A DNA stretch of 64,000 bases, from the NCBI GenBank assembly GCA_949130495.1, contig OX422214.1, positions 253,646,187-253,710,186 of the forward strand. Direction: 5' to 3'. A program made the translations under genes and the position numbers. The DNA comes from Sambucus nigra (lineage: Eukaryota; Streptophyta; Magnoliopsida; Dipsacales; Adoxaceae). The notes below the pieces were generated by a model that saw only the letters and a list, made by a program, of their open reading frames with translations, did not search any database and was not told the DNA's origin. This document shows, one piece after another, positions 1 to 13,244 of the stretch (positions are counted from its first letter, which is position 1; every line of letters starts with the position of its first letter).

Positions 1-1293
1 AACATATGAGTAATATCAAAACTGAATTAAACGTAAGTGTAATAAAACTCTCCAACTTAAATGTCTCAATACAATAAACTCCAATAAAACCAAATGTATC
101 AAAAACCGACATAATACATTAACTGACTCAGATAGAATGGAAATACTTAAATCCTCTTCGGCGACATACCCTAAATGAAAGATCAACTACAGAGTATGAA
201 TCAATGAATATGAAAGCGCCTAAACAAAGTCCAAAACTCCATAGCATCCATAGCTCGTCAAAAATCTTAATTCTCTATGGTTGGCGTCCCTCCGGCTGGA
301 CACCTGATATAGGAGATACAATAGAGAAGAGAATATGCAAGAAAACGAGTCAGAGCCCGATGTAAAAATAGTTTAAAAAATAGCAAGTGAATAAATGCTA
401 TATTCAGCAATTATTATATACATGTTAGATTAACAGACTCTCTCTTGAGATTCTCACCTCTCATCTATAGTGCACACCTAACGTACCTCTAAGTCAAATT
501 AGTTACTATTCCCATGCTAACTAGTTCATATCAGTGCCAACTAACCATATCCCATATCTTTCCCACGCATTTCTCTCGCAATACATGTAATACATATATA
601 TCCAATTTCTCTTTAACATGGATAAGCCCTTTTTTAATTCAATATAATTAAGTATTCATTTACTTAATTCATTTCAGATTTCATTATCTTTCATGTCTAC
701 TTAATTCACACAGTAAACACTATCACAAGTATATATACACATTCACTCTATTATATATATACAATACTACACCCCAAGGATCAACTGCGGTGTGCACATA
801 CTGTGCTATCATGTATGGGTAAATCTCGTCATTGTACAAAGGACTGCTGGTTCGGTGTATCCCTCGAACCATAAATATCAAAATACACATATTAGAGGTG
901 AACATAGTCCTAAGCCTTTGGGCTACGCACATACATACGCACCCAAATGACGATCACACCCTTATTCATAAAAGTGATGCTCAATCCCTAAGTTTTATGT
1001 CCCGAGGTAACAAGTTAAAAATTCCCCATAAGGCTCATCAGAATATGATTGTCCTCTATGCGCAAACCTCCCATCGATAGCAAGTAGGCTAGGTATGTCA
1101 CACACATAAATCAACAATAAATAGGTATACACATCAACCTATATAAAATTTGGTACGCACTCAACCAATATCATATTAGGATTTCATCCTACCCCAAGTA
1201 CCCGTCGTATTTCTCGAATACCACCCGTACTTGTTAATCACGATTATCATCGTATATTTATTATGTAGTTATCACTCGTATAATCCCAAGTAC

Positions 1294-1295
<2 letters not shown>

Positions 1296-1325
<30 letters not shown>
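1296..1325. repeat. (AT)n microsatellite
   Basis: About 15 perfect AT units inside the LTR of element M. Confidence 0.95.
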
Positions 1326-1328
<3 letters not shown>

Positions 1329-1372
1329 CGATATTAACCCATACTTGACCATGACGATTATTCATCTCTTAA

Positions 1373-1480
<108 letters not shown>

Positions 1481-1655
1481 GTAGATATCTCTAACATAAT
1501 TTTATTTCTCAATTCCATATAATTTTCCAACATTACCCCAAGTCTCTCACTCCTTGTTAATGTACCAAAATTAATCAAATCTTATCGTGGGATAAAATAC
1601 AATTCTCCAAACTTTTCTCGGTTAAAGAAAATTGTTTGGAATCTCGTCAGAAGTC

Positions 1656-1722
1656 CAGAATTCTCGTTCAAATGAGATGGCGTCACGTTCAAACGACAGT
1701 ATGTCTCGTTCGAACGAGATCA
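1656..1722. repeat. Palindrome cluster (TCGTTCGAACGA type)
   Basis: A perfect 16-base palindrome TCTCGTTCGAACGAGA (1704-1719) preceded by two decayed versions (1662-1677 and about 1685-1696). Equivalent clusters lie in other LTRs of this window. Confidence 0.85.
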
Positions 1723-3056
1723 ACATCATTCCAGTTCGTCCTTAACATCAGTTTTTTGCGTTTTTCTTCATTTTCTTACACCCAAACCCTCATGGATTAT
1801 ATTCTACCCAGAACCCAGATATTCTAACATTGTTCTAACATGTTCAAGGGTGATTTTCACATAAGAGCAACATCAAATCCATATGTTCATAAGGGTATCA
1901 TCATCAAACCCATTAAATCCTTAAAATTTTAATTTATCTAAATTCTCCTTTTTTATACCTCTTAAAAACCCAGAATTTAGAACTATCATTTCATATCTAA
2001 ATTTACAAATTTCCATATTCAACATGATTAGGATTCATCTACAAGCAATACCTATAATCATTTTCATATATTCAATTAACATATATATCCTCTACATGTA
2101 AAATCTATCCATTTTCATGTTCATAGTCTCTACATGAATAAATCTCTAACTACATGAATTTGCCTATCCATTAAACTTGATTTATCAATCATTTTAATCC
2201 CAAATTCACTAGCTCATCAATCCAAATGAAAATCCTATTCTAACATGGATAATATAAGCACCAAAATAGAGCAAGAATTACCCTTGCCTTATGTGTAGGT
2301 CTGAACCTTTGGAGAAGACAAGTGTTTGGAGCCTCCTCTTCCTTTTTTCGGTGACTATCCGGTGGGGGTGCAAGGTTTAGAGATGGTGGTTTTCCCCCTA
2401 GTTTGACCTAGGATACTCTTCCTTTCCAAGCAACTCTTCATCTCCTCTATATAACTAGTCACTTTCTCTCTAAGTCTTTTCACTCTCTCTCAAAAGACCT
2501 CACTTTGTGTTTTGATGAAATGAACCTTACGTATAATCTAAACTCACATATATAACAAGTCTCCAAGGTTAGCTAAAAGATAAAAAACGTAGGTACTATT
2601 CATCTCCCGAGCAAAATGACTAAAAAGCCCCTTCGGGGTGTCCTTTCATCTTCCAATGACCCGAGACCCAAATCAAATCCCCGAGTAGACTTTTCTGCCT
2701 ATTTCAACCCTTTCGGACTCAACGATGCACTCAAAATGATTATCCAAATGACTTAAAAATAAATATCATTTTATGTCCCAATTTTATTCCCGACACGACT
2801 CATAAGCGCGTCCCGACTTAATTTCAATTATTATCGTATTTGTAGCTCTTGAAAATAATTATTATATTCACATATTACTTTTATATCACTAAGTAATATT
2901 CAAAATCATATATTACTTTAATCTCTAGTAATATTCAATCCGGATTAATCCCAATTAATTTTTTTCACATAATTAATTCCAATTAATCCCATTAATTTGG
3001 CCCATTAACTTTTAATTTATCTCCATTAAAAGTCATTAAAATTATGGGATATTACA

Positions 3057-3069
3057 TACTTCCCTCCTT
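3057..3069 (-). other. Polypurine tract of element M
   Basis: On the minus strand, AAGGAGGGAAGTA sits directly before the LTR start, preceded by the usual GGATGAAATTCC stretch. This is the plus-strand primer site for reverse transcription. Confidence 0.85.
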
Positions 3070-3084
3070 ATAACGGAATTTCAT

Positions 3085-4229
3085 CCCAAAATTTGAAAAA
3101 TAAGGCATACTTGATAAAAACAACTATGGGTATCTATCACGCATCTCATCATCACGCTCCCAATTAGACTCCTAAAGATTATGGTGCTCCCACTGGACAT
3201 GCACCAACGAAACTACTTGTGATCTCAATCGTCTCTCTCTATGGTCCAAGATCGCCACCGGTCTCTCCTCGTGAGAACTGTTTGGCTGCAAATCGATCTC
3301 CTCTAATGAAACATAAGTGTGATCCAACTCATCTTAGAGATATCGCCTCAGAGAAGAAATATAGAACACATCATGTATCCTATTCAAGTGCTTTGGTAAC
3401 CCTAATCTATAAGAAACTGGTCCAACTCTCTCAATTATAGGAAATGGTCCTACATATTTGGGTGTCAATTTCCCCTTCTTTCCAAATCTCACTATCCCCT
3501 TCATAGGAGATACCCGCAACAATACCTAGTCCCACACACTGAACTCTCGAAAGAATTTCTTCGCATTGGCATAGCTTTTCTGTCTATCCTGGGCTACCCG
3601 AATACGACTACGAATCATCTCAATCCTGGGAGACGTGTTCTGTATCACCTCTGGACCAAGTAGCTTGTTGTCCCCTATCTCTAACCAACACGCAGGAGAA
3701 GACAAGGTCTACTATGTAATACCTCAAATGGAGCCATACCGAGGGTGAACTGGTAGGAGTTTTTATATGTGAACTCCACTAGGGGAAGGTATTTCTTCCA
3801 ACCTCCCTCAAAATTTAGGATACATATGCATAATATTTCCTCCAACATCAGATTAGTATGCTCCGTCTGCCTATCTGTGACGTGAAAACTCCCCCAAAAT
3901 CGGGATGTAAATATCTTGTCCCGATCGGACACAATATTAAGCGATACCCCATGTAACCTTACTATCTCGATTATAAAAATCTAAGTTTCCTGTCCCGTAG
4001 AGTAATTAGTCCGAACTGGAAAAAAGTGAGCTACCTTAGTCAACCGATTTACAATCACCCATATGGAATCGTGACCCCTCTGAGAAGTAGGTAACCCCAT
4101 GATGAAGTCTATATAAATGCTCTCCCATTTCCACATTGGGATGTATAATGGCTGAAGAAACCCAACAGGCTTCTGATGATCCACTTTCACTAACTGACAA
4201 GTGGCACACTTAGAGACAAACTCACCTAA
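3085..4229 (-). pseudogene. Degenerate gypsy integrase plus chromodomain (element M pol 3' end)
   Basis: Three open stretches on the minus strand match the integrase of the young element at 32045-42863 in order. The first (3981-4190) has CQLVKVDHQKP and WESIYIDFIMGLPTSQRGHDS, holding the first catalytic Asp. The second (3681-3932) has SDRDKIF, holding the second catalytic Asp, then EGGWKKYLPLVEF. The third (3334-3522) has GKKGKLTPKYVGPFPIIERVG and HRIHDVFYISSLRRYL. Downstream to about 3085 a chromodomain-like tail (VHVQWEHHNL, WERDDEMRDRYP) is readable but broken by two TAG codons. Part of the region around the catalytic Glu is lost to a frameshift or deletion. Reverse transcriptase, protease and gag are absent because the copy is cut at about 4229, where element P begins. 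Non-functional; family assignment secure. Confidence 0.85.
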
Positions 4230-4292
4230 GTTCTAGAGAGGGACACCCCAACATGGCCAGTGGGGACAGAGACAGGGGATAACACAGAAATG

Positions 4293-4742
4293 TGTCCTAT
4301 GTGTGGAGAGTAGGGTCACATACATTGAACGAGTCCACAGTGAGAAAGCGAGATAAGTCAGACTGGGAAAGTAGATGGGAACGACGCCACGGGGGCACAA
4401 CAACAGGAAGAGCTAGATTTTTGGCAGGAGAATCAGGCTGAGATATTTAGTCCAGGGGTTACCAACCCGAGAATGGTGTGTTTAGGTAGGATTATCAAGG
4501 TCCTCAATAGCAGCATCATCCCATCCATCGAGATGACAAAGCCAAAGGAAGGGCGGGGGAGGCCAGTAGAGCCAGGACCAGAGACAGGGGAGTTCTCTAA
4601 CAGTTGTCTCAGTTGTGGAGAGACGGGTCACAGGAATAAGTATTACCCCAAAGCAAGGCAGGGAGAAACTACAAGACTAGATCCTAGATATACAACAATT
4701 GTAGCAGATCAGGGGTCAACTTCGACGAGAGAGTTACGCTAA
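4293..4742 (+). pseudogene. Gag nucleocapsid remnant with two decayed zinc knuckles (element P)
   Basis: One frame carries two CCHC-like knuckles exactly 312 bases apart. The first (from 4293) reads CPMCGE-stop-GH. The second (from 4605) reads CLSCGETGHRNKYY, where Tyr replaces the last Cys. In the family the knuckle binds RNA during packaging. The in-frame pair suggests an old duplication of the gag 3' end. The open part covers 89 codons (4473-4742). Both knuckles have lost a required residue, so it is a pseudogene. Confidence 0.6.
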
Positions 4743-5487
4743 AAAACCCATTGACTAGGCAAGGAAGATGGCAAATGGAGATAGAATTTTTGTCTTGCTC
4801 TTATGAGTATAGGATAAGTTCTTGTGACATGGGTTTGTCATAATATATGATTATTTAACACTTAAATTCTCAAGCAAGTCGGATTTAGTGGGTGCGTTGG
4901 CAGTGTCACTGTTATCAGATATATATTTTCCATTTGGTATCTGGGCTCTTTAGTGTTTCATATGGGGGAGTGGGTGTGTACACTAGGAGGATGCTTGTAT
5001 TGTGTAATTAGTTTTACTACTTTCGAGAGTTATGAAAGTAGAATTTTTTATAATCATTTGTAGTGACTGAATACCGAGGGTTTGAGTGGTAGTAGATTGG
5101 GTGATCAGACTAACGTGCTCATTATTCCAGGGTGAGATATATAATTTTTGTGAGGCATCACCTGAAAGAGGGTTGGGCCTACAGATATATTATTGTATTG
5201 TATCGTAGACTTAGGTGAGTACGTTGTCTTGTTATACTTGATCCTGGTGAGTAGGGACATTTATTGATGTGATTCAGGGTACCTTGTGTTCTTTATCGAG
5301 CGGAGATATATACCTTGTTATTTATATAGCACTATGAACTTGAAATTATGAGAGAGCCGTGTTTTATGTCATCTTTGAGAGTGGGCGAGTAGACTTTTTA
5401 TGTCAACAAACGAAAATTTGGGGGTACATGTTATGGGATGATAGCGTAACGGATCTCGATGACCGATAATGTTTGAGAGTAGTGAAT

Positions 5488-5527
5488 CGGGGCGTCCTTG
5501 TTTGCTTTTCTCTTTGCGAGACATCCC
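5488..5527 (+). other. Stem-loop module, element P copy
   Basis: This matches, in element orientation, the module found in element G: GGGGCGTCCTTGTTTG followed by CTTTGCGAGACATCCC. The ends can pair weakly through GGG and CCC. It is one of seven copies in the window; the others are at 27157, 27356, 30588, 31081, 44025 and 44253, on the minus strand. Confidence 0.6.
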
Positions 5528-6585
5528 ACGTATGAAACTTAGCAAGCATTGGAAGTTGGGAGAAGTTTGGTCACTAGGACATGGGTTTAGTACCTTAGTT
5601 ATTATACGTATACGTGATTATAACTGAGAGTTGATAGTTATATTATTATTAAGGCCAATAGAGCCGTATAATCCTAATGTGAAGACCAATCTAAAACGAT
5701 TACACCACGAGTATACCAGTGGGGCACCTTAGAGAATAATTAAGTTGTAATTAATAGGGTGGTTGATATAAATTTATTATACAATCATGCAAAGTACGTG
5801 AGAATTGGTTAAAAATAAATATATTACGTTAAGTTGATTTGTAAAAAAATGCACGGGACATACGGTGTATGGGCGCCCTAGTTAGTTGAGATTTCCAGTA
5901 CCATTCACGAGGGGAAAACGTGGAAATGTATGAAATAAACGTACATCCATGAGTAAATTAGAAACATAACTAAAATGAGACAAAGAGAATGTAGTTGCAT
6001 TGTGACAAGGCGTGTCACCAGAAATCGAAGAGTAGATGGGAAAGGGTGATTATAGTGTTGAAAAGTACAAGGAGTATACATTTTAAATTATCGAGGATAA
6101 TTAGGAACTACCATGAGCAGAGGAGTAAAATGAGAGAGTCATAACCGATTATAAATGTAAAAGTCTGACGTGAAAATTCAGGTATGATTGAAGATATCTC
6201 CCACGAAGGGAGTATATGATTTAAAAAGAGGGAAGTTGGCACCTAGGGAGGAGGGAACCTTTCCCAGGATAGTTAATGGTATAGCCATTAAAATATCGAC
6301 CCAATCATATTGGAGTATTATTGGAAGAAGAGCAACTGGTTTTGCAGGCACGAAGGTAAAAAGGTAAGGGAAATGAAGAAGTACTTTGGAGTAAAGTGAT
6401 TAGGGTGGATTAATAACTAGTCGAATGGTAGAGTATAGACCATCGGACTAAAGATTACCATTAGTGAAGGGGTACCAGGAACATTGTAATGTTCCAAACT
6501 TTATAAAGATGTGGATATCGTGATAGGAAGTATATGAGACTATTAATATTGAGCTTATCCTAATTTTGAGGACAAAATTCCTTTG

Positions 6586-6599
6586 TAAGGGGGGAAGTA
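6586..6599 (+). other. Polypurine tract of element P
   Basis: AAGGGGGGAAGTA directly before the LTR start TGTAACTCCCC, preceded by the family-typical GAGGACAAAATTC. Confidence 0.85.
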
Positions 6600-7694
6600 T
6601 GTAACTCCCCGTAATTTTTAGGATTTTATATCGAGATTAATTAAATTAAAATGGGAAATTAATTCAGATTAAAATAAATATTAATTACCATGATAAGGGT
6701 TGATATTTATTTGTATGAATTATACTGAGTATTACTTAGTGAATGAGTAATAAGTTATTAAGAATGCATTATGATAGTCGTGAGTGAAAAATACGACAGT
6801 TACGATAATTTAGTCGGGACGCGCGTGTCAGTCGTGTCGGGCCATAAATTTATGGTACAATGAGATTTATTTATGGGTTATCCAAATGGTCATTTTGAGT
6901 ACGCCAATGTGTCTGAAAGGGTCAAAATAGTAAAAAAAGTGTACTCGGCGGGTTTGGATTGGGTCCCGGGGCATTTTTAGGCCAAATCAGCACCCAAGAG
7001 GGGTATTTTGGTCTTCTGGATTTTCGGGGAAAAGGGACCTACGAATTTTAGAGGTTTATATCATCAGTTATGTTAAGGGGGTTAGGGTTAGAAGTTATCA
7101 AAATACAAAGATGCCATTAGAGGAGGAAGAGAAGGAGTTTCAAGGCTCCCCACACCATTTTTGGCATCTCCACCGCCACTGAAATTTAGATCGGGAGGAG
7201 AGGAAGACAATCCCAACACCTTATTGCAGAGAATCAGACCTACGATTCCAGGAAAGTGTTTATCTTGCTTGTTTCTAAAAGGTTATAATACCCATGGAGT
7301 GTAGGGTTTGATATTTTATTATTTTAAATGAAGTTCTTGGGAAATTGATGAGTTAAACACATGATCTTAGGTAGGATTTGCATGTAGATTAGATCCTTAT
7401 GTGTATAGCAAATGAAATTAGTATATAAGTGATGTTAACAATGGAAGAAATCTGAGTTTTTGATTAAAAGAGATTAAGAACACAAAGAACTAGGGTTTTA
7501 TGAGTTTTAAAATAAAATCAGTTCTTGAATTGAATTCGTGATGAATTAATATTACATTTATGTTGAAAATAATTCCCATACACTTATATTACGATTATTG
7601 ATGTTGGTTTGAAATTTGGTGAAGTTTCATAAAGAATTGATAAAGTTATAATGGTGAAAAATTATAAAAACGCAAGGAAGAAGAATCCTGCTAC

Positions 7695-7765
7695 TTTTTG
7701 AATCGATTCGATTCGGTAGGTGAATAGATTAGACCTCATGGGCGAATCGATTTGGCTGCCCAGAT
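7695..7765. repeat. Palindrome cluster (GAATCGATTC type)
   Basis: GAATCGATTCGATTC followed by GGGCGAATCGATTTGG, about 1.1 kb from the LTR start, directly after an ATGGTGAAAAA word. Same relative place as the clusters in the other Tekay-like LTRs. Confidence 0.6.
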
Positions 7766-8149
7766 TTGGCCAATTTTTCTTTTTAGATGATATTTCCTAT
7801 TGGGATTAATTATGGTGAACTCGGGGGTTAATCTTATAATTAATTAAAGACTTGGAAGAAGTTAGTAGGTAAATGTTTAAGACTTGGTTAGATCTTAATG
7901 TGGGTAAGATTGGAACTTTAATTCAATGAGAATAAATCGAGTGAGTTACAAATTGGGAATTTGGAATTTGGTCTTCGAGAAGAGTAAACCATAACCTAAG
8001 GTTATAACCAGCAGGGTAAGAGTGTAATATCTAATGAATGAACTTAAGGGGTAACTATGGGCCCTTTGGGTAGAGAATAATACTTGGGAATATACGATAG
8101 TGATTTAATATTGTGAATTAATAATACGATAGGTATTCGAGAGATAAAT

Positions 8150-8345
8150 ACTACGTACGGATTATGCTTATATGTTGATTGTATACCTATACGGATTATA
8201 TTATAGGTTGAGTGTATACCTATACGGATTATATTTATACGTTGAGTGTATACCTACACGGATTATATTATAGGTTGAGTGTATACATATACGAAATATA
8301 TTCAGAGGTTGTGGGTATGCCTATATGCGATATATAAATAGGTAA
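8150..8345. repeat. Tandem repeat, ~33-bp unit, about six copies
   Basis: Unit resembles CGGATTATATTATAGG then TTGAGTGTATACCTATA, repeated with increasing decay toward the right edge. Confidence 0.85.
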
Positions 8346-8721
8346 TATGTATGCCAATTATGTTTTTTCTTATATGTGTGAACATACCTACGCAGCCTGC
8401 TATCTCGGGAGGTCCCGCATTGTGGATAGTCTTATGCTAAAGAGCCATTGGGTGGATTTTAGATGCGTGCCTCAGAACATAGCACTTAGGGATTGAGCAC
8501 TACTTGTGTGTATAATAGTGTGATCGGTCATTTGGGTGCGTTAGGTGTGTGCGTAGCCCAAAGGCTTATAACTATGTTTGCCTCTAATATGTGTTAATTT
8601 GATTTATGGTTCGAGAGTGATATCCAAGCTGATAGTCCTTGATTTAGTACGAGAGGTACATGGATTTGATATTAGAGTACGCAAGTGTGCATCGCGGTGG
8701 ACAGTCCGAAAGATGTTGTAT

Positions 8722-8738
8722 ACACACACACACACACA
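8722..8738. repeat. (CA)n microsatellite
   Basis: Short perfect CA run inside the element P LTR. Confidence 0.9.
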
Positions 8739-8781
8739 TACTGGGGCGATTTATTCTACTTGTGTGTAATGTAGGAAGGAT

Positions 8782-8940
8782 GGATAATGTATATCTAAAA
8801 GTGATTTAATTATGATATAATCTACTTAGTGTGATATAGTAGTGAACTTAGATAGTGTATATCTAAAAGTGATATAATGATGAGATAATCTACTTAGTGT
8901 AATATAATAGTAAAAGATAGTGTATATCTAAAGATGAATT
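8782..8940. repeat. Tandem repeat, ~70-bp unit, about 2.3 copies
   Basis: GTATATCTAAAAGTGAT and AATCTACTTAGTGT recur at a period of about 70 bases. Confidence 0.75.
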
Positions 8941-9894
8941 AAGTATTGCAACTTAATGAAATATTTTAATGATACATATGAGAAATATTAATGAAATGGT
9001 TTAATAATAACATACGAGAAATGTAAATTATTTTTATTATGACAGCGTACTGTATGGGCGGTACGGGGGAGTTAAAGAGATATTTAACTAACGACTTAAG
9101 GGAATTAAGGGTATACTATATCGTACTGTATGGGCGATATGGGTGAGCTAAACCTGATATGGTTAGTTAGTTATTGATAAGACCTAGTTGGGCTAGGTAT
9201 CATAACTTGGTAGGAGACGTTAGGTATGCACTATTGATGAGAGGTGAGGAGCTCAAGAAAATGTGCGCGGACTAACATGTATAATGAATAACTGCTTTTA
9301 AATTGAGATAAATACTTGCTAAATATTTTCAAAATACTTAGGGCTCTGACCCATTTGCAAAATATTTTAAAACCTTTTAGGTGTCCAGCCACAGGGACGC
9401 AAGCTTGATGATTTGTTCTAGGGATGCGTATCTATAGCACTTGTGGATGCTTGCAGTATTTGGATTAGACGCTTCAGTCACTTCATTCCAAGAGTAGGAT
9501 GCAGTTCAGTTATTTTATTTGGGCATGTCGCCCCTAAATTATTTCTTTTATTCAGTTTATCAGACTTTATATTTGTGGACTCAACTTATTTGAGTAGATT
9601 TTTAGTTGGACTTTTGTAGTGGCACCCGATGCTTTATTAGGTATTATTTTATTCAGTATTTAGCTTGTGATGGATTTATATTTCTTCTGTGTGGATGATT
9701 TGATTATTGTATTTATTTTCGCATGTTGTTATTTCTTGATAGATAAAATTTAACACCGGTTTATTTAATACGTAGGTGGTTGGTAACTTAAAAAGTTTTT
9801 GACAGTGATGCTAAGAATGAACCAAATGAGATTCCTATTTTATTTTTATGAAGTACTGATCACCCGATGTTTAAATGGGGGGGGGGGTGTCACA

Positions 9895-10031
9895 ATTTTA
9901 TCCAACACATATTAGTATTTTCGTTAAAACCAACCCTTTTAACACACGTGAACACCGTGTTAGAAAATACTCATTTAATCTTTGAGAATCATTTACAACA
10001 CATTTTTGTGTTAATTTTAGGTTTAACTTCT
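9895..10031. mobile_element. Old LTR O1, fragment 1
   Basis: Aligns by eye with 52131-52268 in the uninterrupted copy O2 (for example CCAACACATATTAGTATTTT). The match resumes at 18503 after the solo LTR A, showing that A split O1. Confidence 0.8.
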
Positions 10032-11865
10032 TGTAATACCCCGCATTTTCGAAGACTTAAATAATTACGTGATTTATTATTATTGTGGGATTAATTAAAT
10101 TAAAATGTGAGAATTAATTATTAATCCGTATTTAAATTGAATATTTACTAGCCTGACGAGAAGTTAGAAACTATTAAAATTACTGCGAGAATAAGTAATA
10201 TGGAATGACGATTTTTATATAATTTGTCGTGATAGAGAAATGCGACAGTTTGGTATAGTAAGTCGGGACGCGCGTGTGAGTCGTGTCAGAACTAATTAAG
10301 TGAAGTAATAAAGTAAATTATTTCTTGGTAACTCGTATGATCATTTTGTGTGCGCCGTTGAGTCCGAAGGGGTCGAGATAGTCACAAAACTCTACCCGGG
10401 TATTTTATTTGGACTCCGGGACATTTTTAGGCCAAGCCGGCGCCCGATAGGGGTAGTTTTGTAATTTGGAATTTTGGAGAAATTAAATGGAAGAAAATTA
10501 GAGGAATAATATATCAGCTAATTGGTGACAATTAGGGTTAGGTTACACCAAAATGAAGAGAGATCCACAGTGGGTAAGGTAGAGAAAATTCCAAAGGAGG
10601 AGAAGCTATGTCCACCACCTTGCACAACCACCACCACCATCATGTAGATCGGAACGCGAGGAACGCTTCCATACCAGCAACACCAACGGATCAGACCTTC
10701 GAAATTGAGGCAAGTGTTTATTGCTTGCTTTTATTAGCGATAATTATGTTCATGTTAGTCTAGGTTAATAAACCTTATGATGAAAATTAATTTGGGTGAA
10801 CTTGGAGAACTAGATCATTAATTAGGGCTAATTTGATAAGGATTTGGAATACCATATGTAGATAGGATGATCCTTACGAAATTTGGATGATCTCTATGAA
10901 CAAATCTGGGTTTAATTTGAAGTTATGCATATTAATTTAAGAACTAGGGTTCTTGATAATAAAATTGGGGATTTCGAATTATATGGATGATTGGTGAGGA
11001 TTTAATGATGTTAAGTTATGGGAAATCACATATACATGTTAGAATAATGTTTGGGAGTAAAAATGGTGGAAAAACGCTGAATCTGGAGGTAGGGGACGAA
11101 ACAGCCCAGGTCACACGAAGTCGCGCGAAGTCGTTCGCATGAGATAGGGATGTCGTGCGAAGTCGTTCGAGCGACATGCTGAAGTTGTTCGAGCGAGATC
11201 CCTTCTGGTTCGAGCGATATTACTAATTTTAGAGAATTTCCTATTTTTCCCCTATGTTGTTAAATGGTTAATTTAAGTGAGGAAAACTAGTGTTCGATGA
11301 ACACAAAATAGTGCAGAATTATTGGGAGTTATTTAGGGGTAATGATTTCAAATATTCGGGAGGGTGAGATTACCTTGGAGATTTCGAGAGAGAGATGATC
11401 GTAATTGGAAATGCGTCGAGAGTATTGAGTGATAAATACTAACGATATTAGTCTTGAAGAAATAGAAATTATAAGAATAAAAATTAGTTGTTAATTGTGG
11501 GACTGATTGTGATTCTGTATTAAGGATTTTTGATTCTGTATTAAGGATTTTCGGGTGACATATTATCCTTTTAAATATATTACGAGAGAGGGAATATCGT
11601 AACTTAAAATACGTTGATAGTATTTAGTGATAAAAATACTACGTATGGAAAATGACATTTGGTTGTGTATACTGTTTGATTGGATGGGTTGTGTGAATAC
11701 CTATTACTTGCTAGTATTATGTGTATGACATACCTAACTGCTTGCTATCACGGGAGGTGGTGTAGAGACAGTCTTATCCCGAGGGGATTTTGACTTGTAT
11801 CTCAGAACATAGGACTGTGAAGACTTACTTGTGAGTTGGTAAGTTACTGATTATGGGAGCGTAGT
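10032..11865 (+). mobile_element. Solo LTR A, left part
   Basis: Starts TGTAATACCCCG after the target site CTTCT (10027-10031). It continues at 17289 after the composite insert; the two parts total 3,048 bases. It carries the conserved CTTGCTATCACGGGAGG word near 11740, also present in the young element's LTR. No internal region or second LTR exists, so A is a solo LTR left by LTR-LTR recombination. Confidence 0.85.
11105..11217. repeat. Palindrome cluster (TCGTTCGAGCGA type) in LTR A
   Basis: Repeated GTCGTTCG and GTTCGAGCGA words, about 1.1 kb from the LTR start and shortly after AAAAATGGTGGAAAAACG. Confidence 0.7.
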
Positions 11866-13244
11866 GTAACACCCCGCCCGCCCGAGGAGAGCGAACGGAG
11901 CGCTACTATCGATAAAACAAAACAATTCCACAAATAACAAGGTATAGAGCATCTAATTCCCACAACAACAAGAGAAACCACAAATCTCAATCTCTTCAAA
12001 TAAAAATACAACCAAGTCTCTCGAAACAAAAAAAACTACAAATAAATCGCCAATGCTCTATACATCAAAATAATACAATTCTTTCAACTTGTATTAAAAA
12101 CTCTTCCCAAAATAATCCACGCTAAAATCAATCTCCAATAATCCATAGAGCCCAAATTCATGCTAACCTGCCAACTAAAAGAAAATATGGGGAATTACAC
12201 AATACGATAGGAAAGATGCTCAATAAATATATTAGCGGTGAATAAAACATAACAACACGAGTACGAATATTCAAATCAAATGCAAATCTCAAAGCATTTA
12301 TCAATAAATTTCTCAACAACACATCAATGGGTCACCAGGCCTCACCCCATCTCCATATGCTTTATCAAGCCATAGCCCGAGAAGTAGGAATTTTGGCGGG
12401 TGCCCAACATCCGTGCCATATTAAAATCTCATGACAACGTGCTCAACAACAATTTAATGATGCCACATGAATCAAAATAATTCAACATTTTTTTCTCCAG
12501 TTTTCAAAGAATTTAACAATTCAAATATGAGTTCAATTAAACATGAAATCAACGGAATAACTCTCAAGAGATTTAAAGAGTATATTGTGTAAAACCCCAT
12601 ACCTCAAAATCATCGCACGAATTGCCACATAAATTCAGCCTCAAAATATGATCGCATCATCATGTTCCTCTCGCAAAAATAATCAAATCATGTTCTAGCC
12701 TCAACACGAGATAATCCCAAATAGTCTTATTTTAAAAACTCAGAAAAATCAGCTCTAAAAATTATTCGAATTTCTGACCCGACTTCAGATTTGGATTCTA
12801 CACGAAAAATTGAGTCAGCTATGTGTTTTGAGTTTTTCTCAAATCTCATTCGAAGGCACTCAAAACGAATATATAAAACACTCCAAAATGACTCTTCTCA
12901 TTCCACTCGTTTTTGCCTCTTTGGATTTCGTTTTTGGCCTCTCTTTTTCACCTCCCTTTCCTGATAATCACCCATAATATTCCTTATATAACCTCTCTCT
13001 CAAACCCTAGCTTGGTGCCTAAGCTAACGCATATTACTATATTGCCCTTTAATTTAAAATTGTCAACTTTACATATTTAAACCATTACAAAATGTTCAAA
13101 AGCCAATTAAATTTGAATTTAAATATTCAATTCATTTCAAATAAAAATAAATATAATGTCAAAATCCCGATTAATAAAATAATAATATTATTAAAATTAT
13201 ATACCATATTCATAAAAAAGCCCTCAAAATTACAGGGTATTACA
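11866..13244 (-). mobile_element. Mini-element 3' LTR
   Basis: Left copy of the 1,379-base LTR. On the plus strand it starts TGTAACACCCCGCCCGCCCG and ends GGGTATTACA. The short minus-strand frame at 11844-12029 recurs in the second LTR and is not a gene. Confidence 0.9.

Larger units (their letters stand above)
4230..6599 (+). mobile_element. Degenerate internal region of gypsy element P
   Basis: This runs from a gag remnant to the polypurine tract before the LTR at 6600. Only ~2.4 kb long, it has no recognisable protease or reverse transcriptase. Around 5440-5600 it aligns by eye with the inside of the minus-strand element G (about 30540-30680), including the words GTCCTTGTTTG and GGAAGTTG. 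Near 6230-6420 it has faint similarity to the integrase C-terminal coding region (GGGAAGTTGGCACC). A 5' LTR is missing. It may be a LARD-like non-coding element with leftover gag. Confidence 0.6.
6600..9894 (+). mobile_element. 3' LTR of element P
   Basis: 3,295 bases beginning TGTAACTCCCCG and ending GGGGTGTCACA. It contains the landmarks GGGCTCTGACCC (about 9350), the GGTGTCC...GGGACGC hairpin (about 9380-9405) and the CGACAGTGATGCT word shared by the LTR ends in this window. The next five bases, ATTTT, should be the target duplication; its partner lies beyond the truncated left side. Two tandem repeats and a CA microsatellite lie inside; no gene. Confidence 0.85.
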
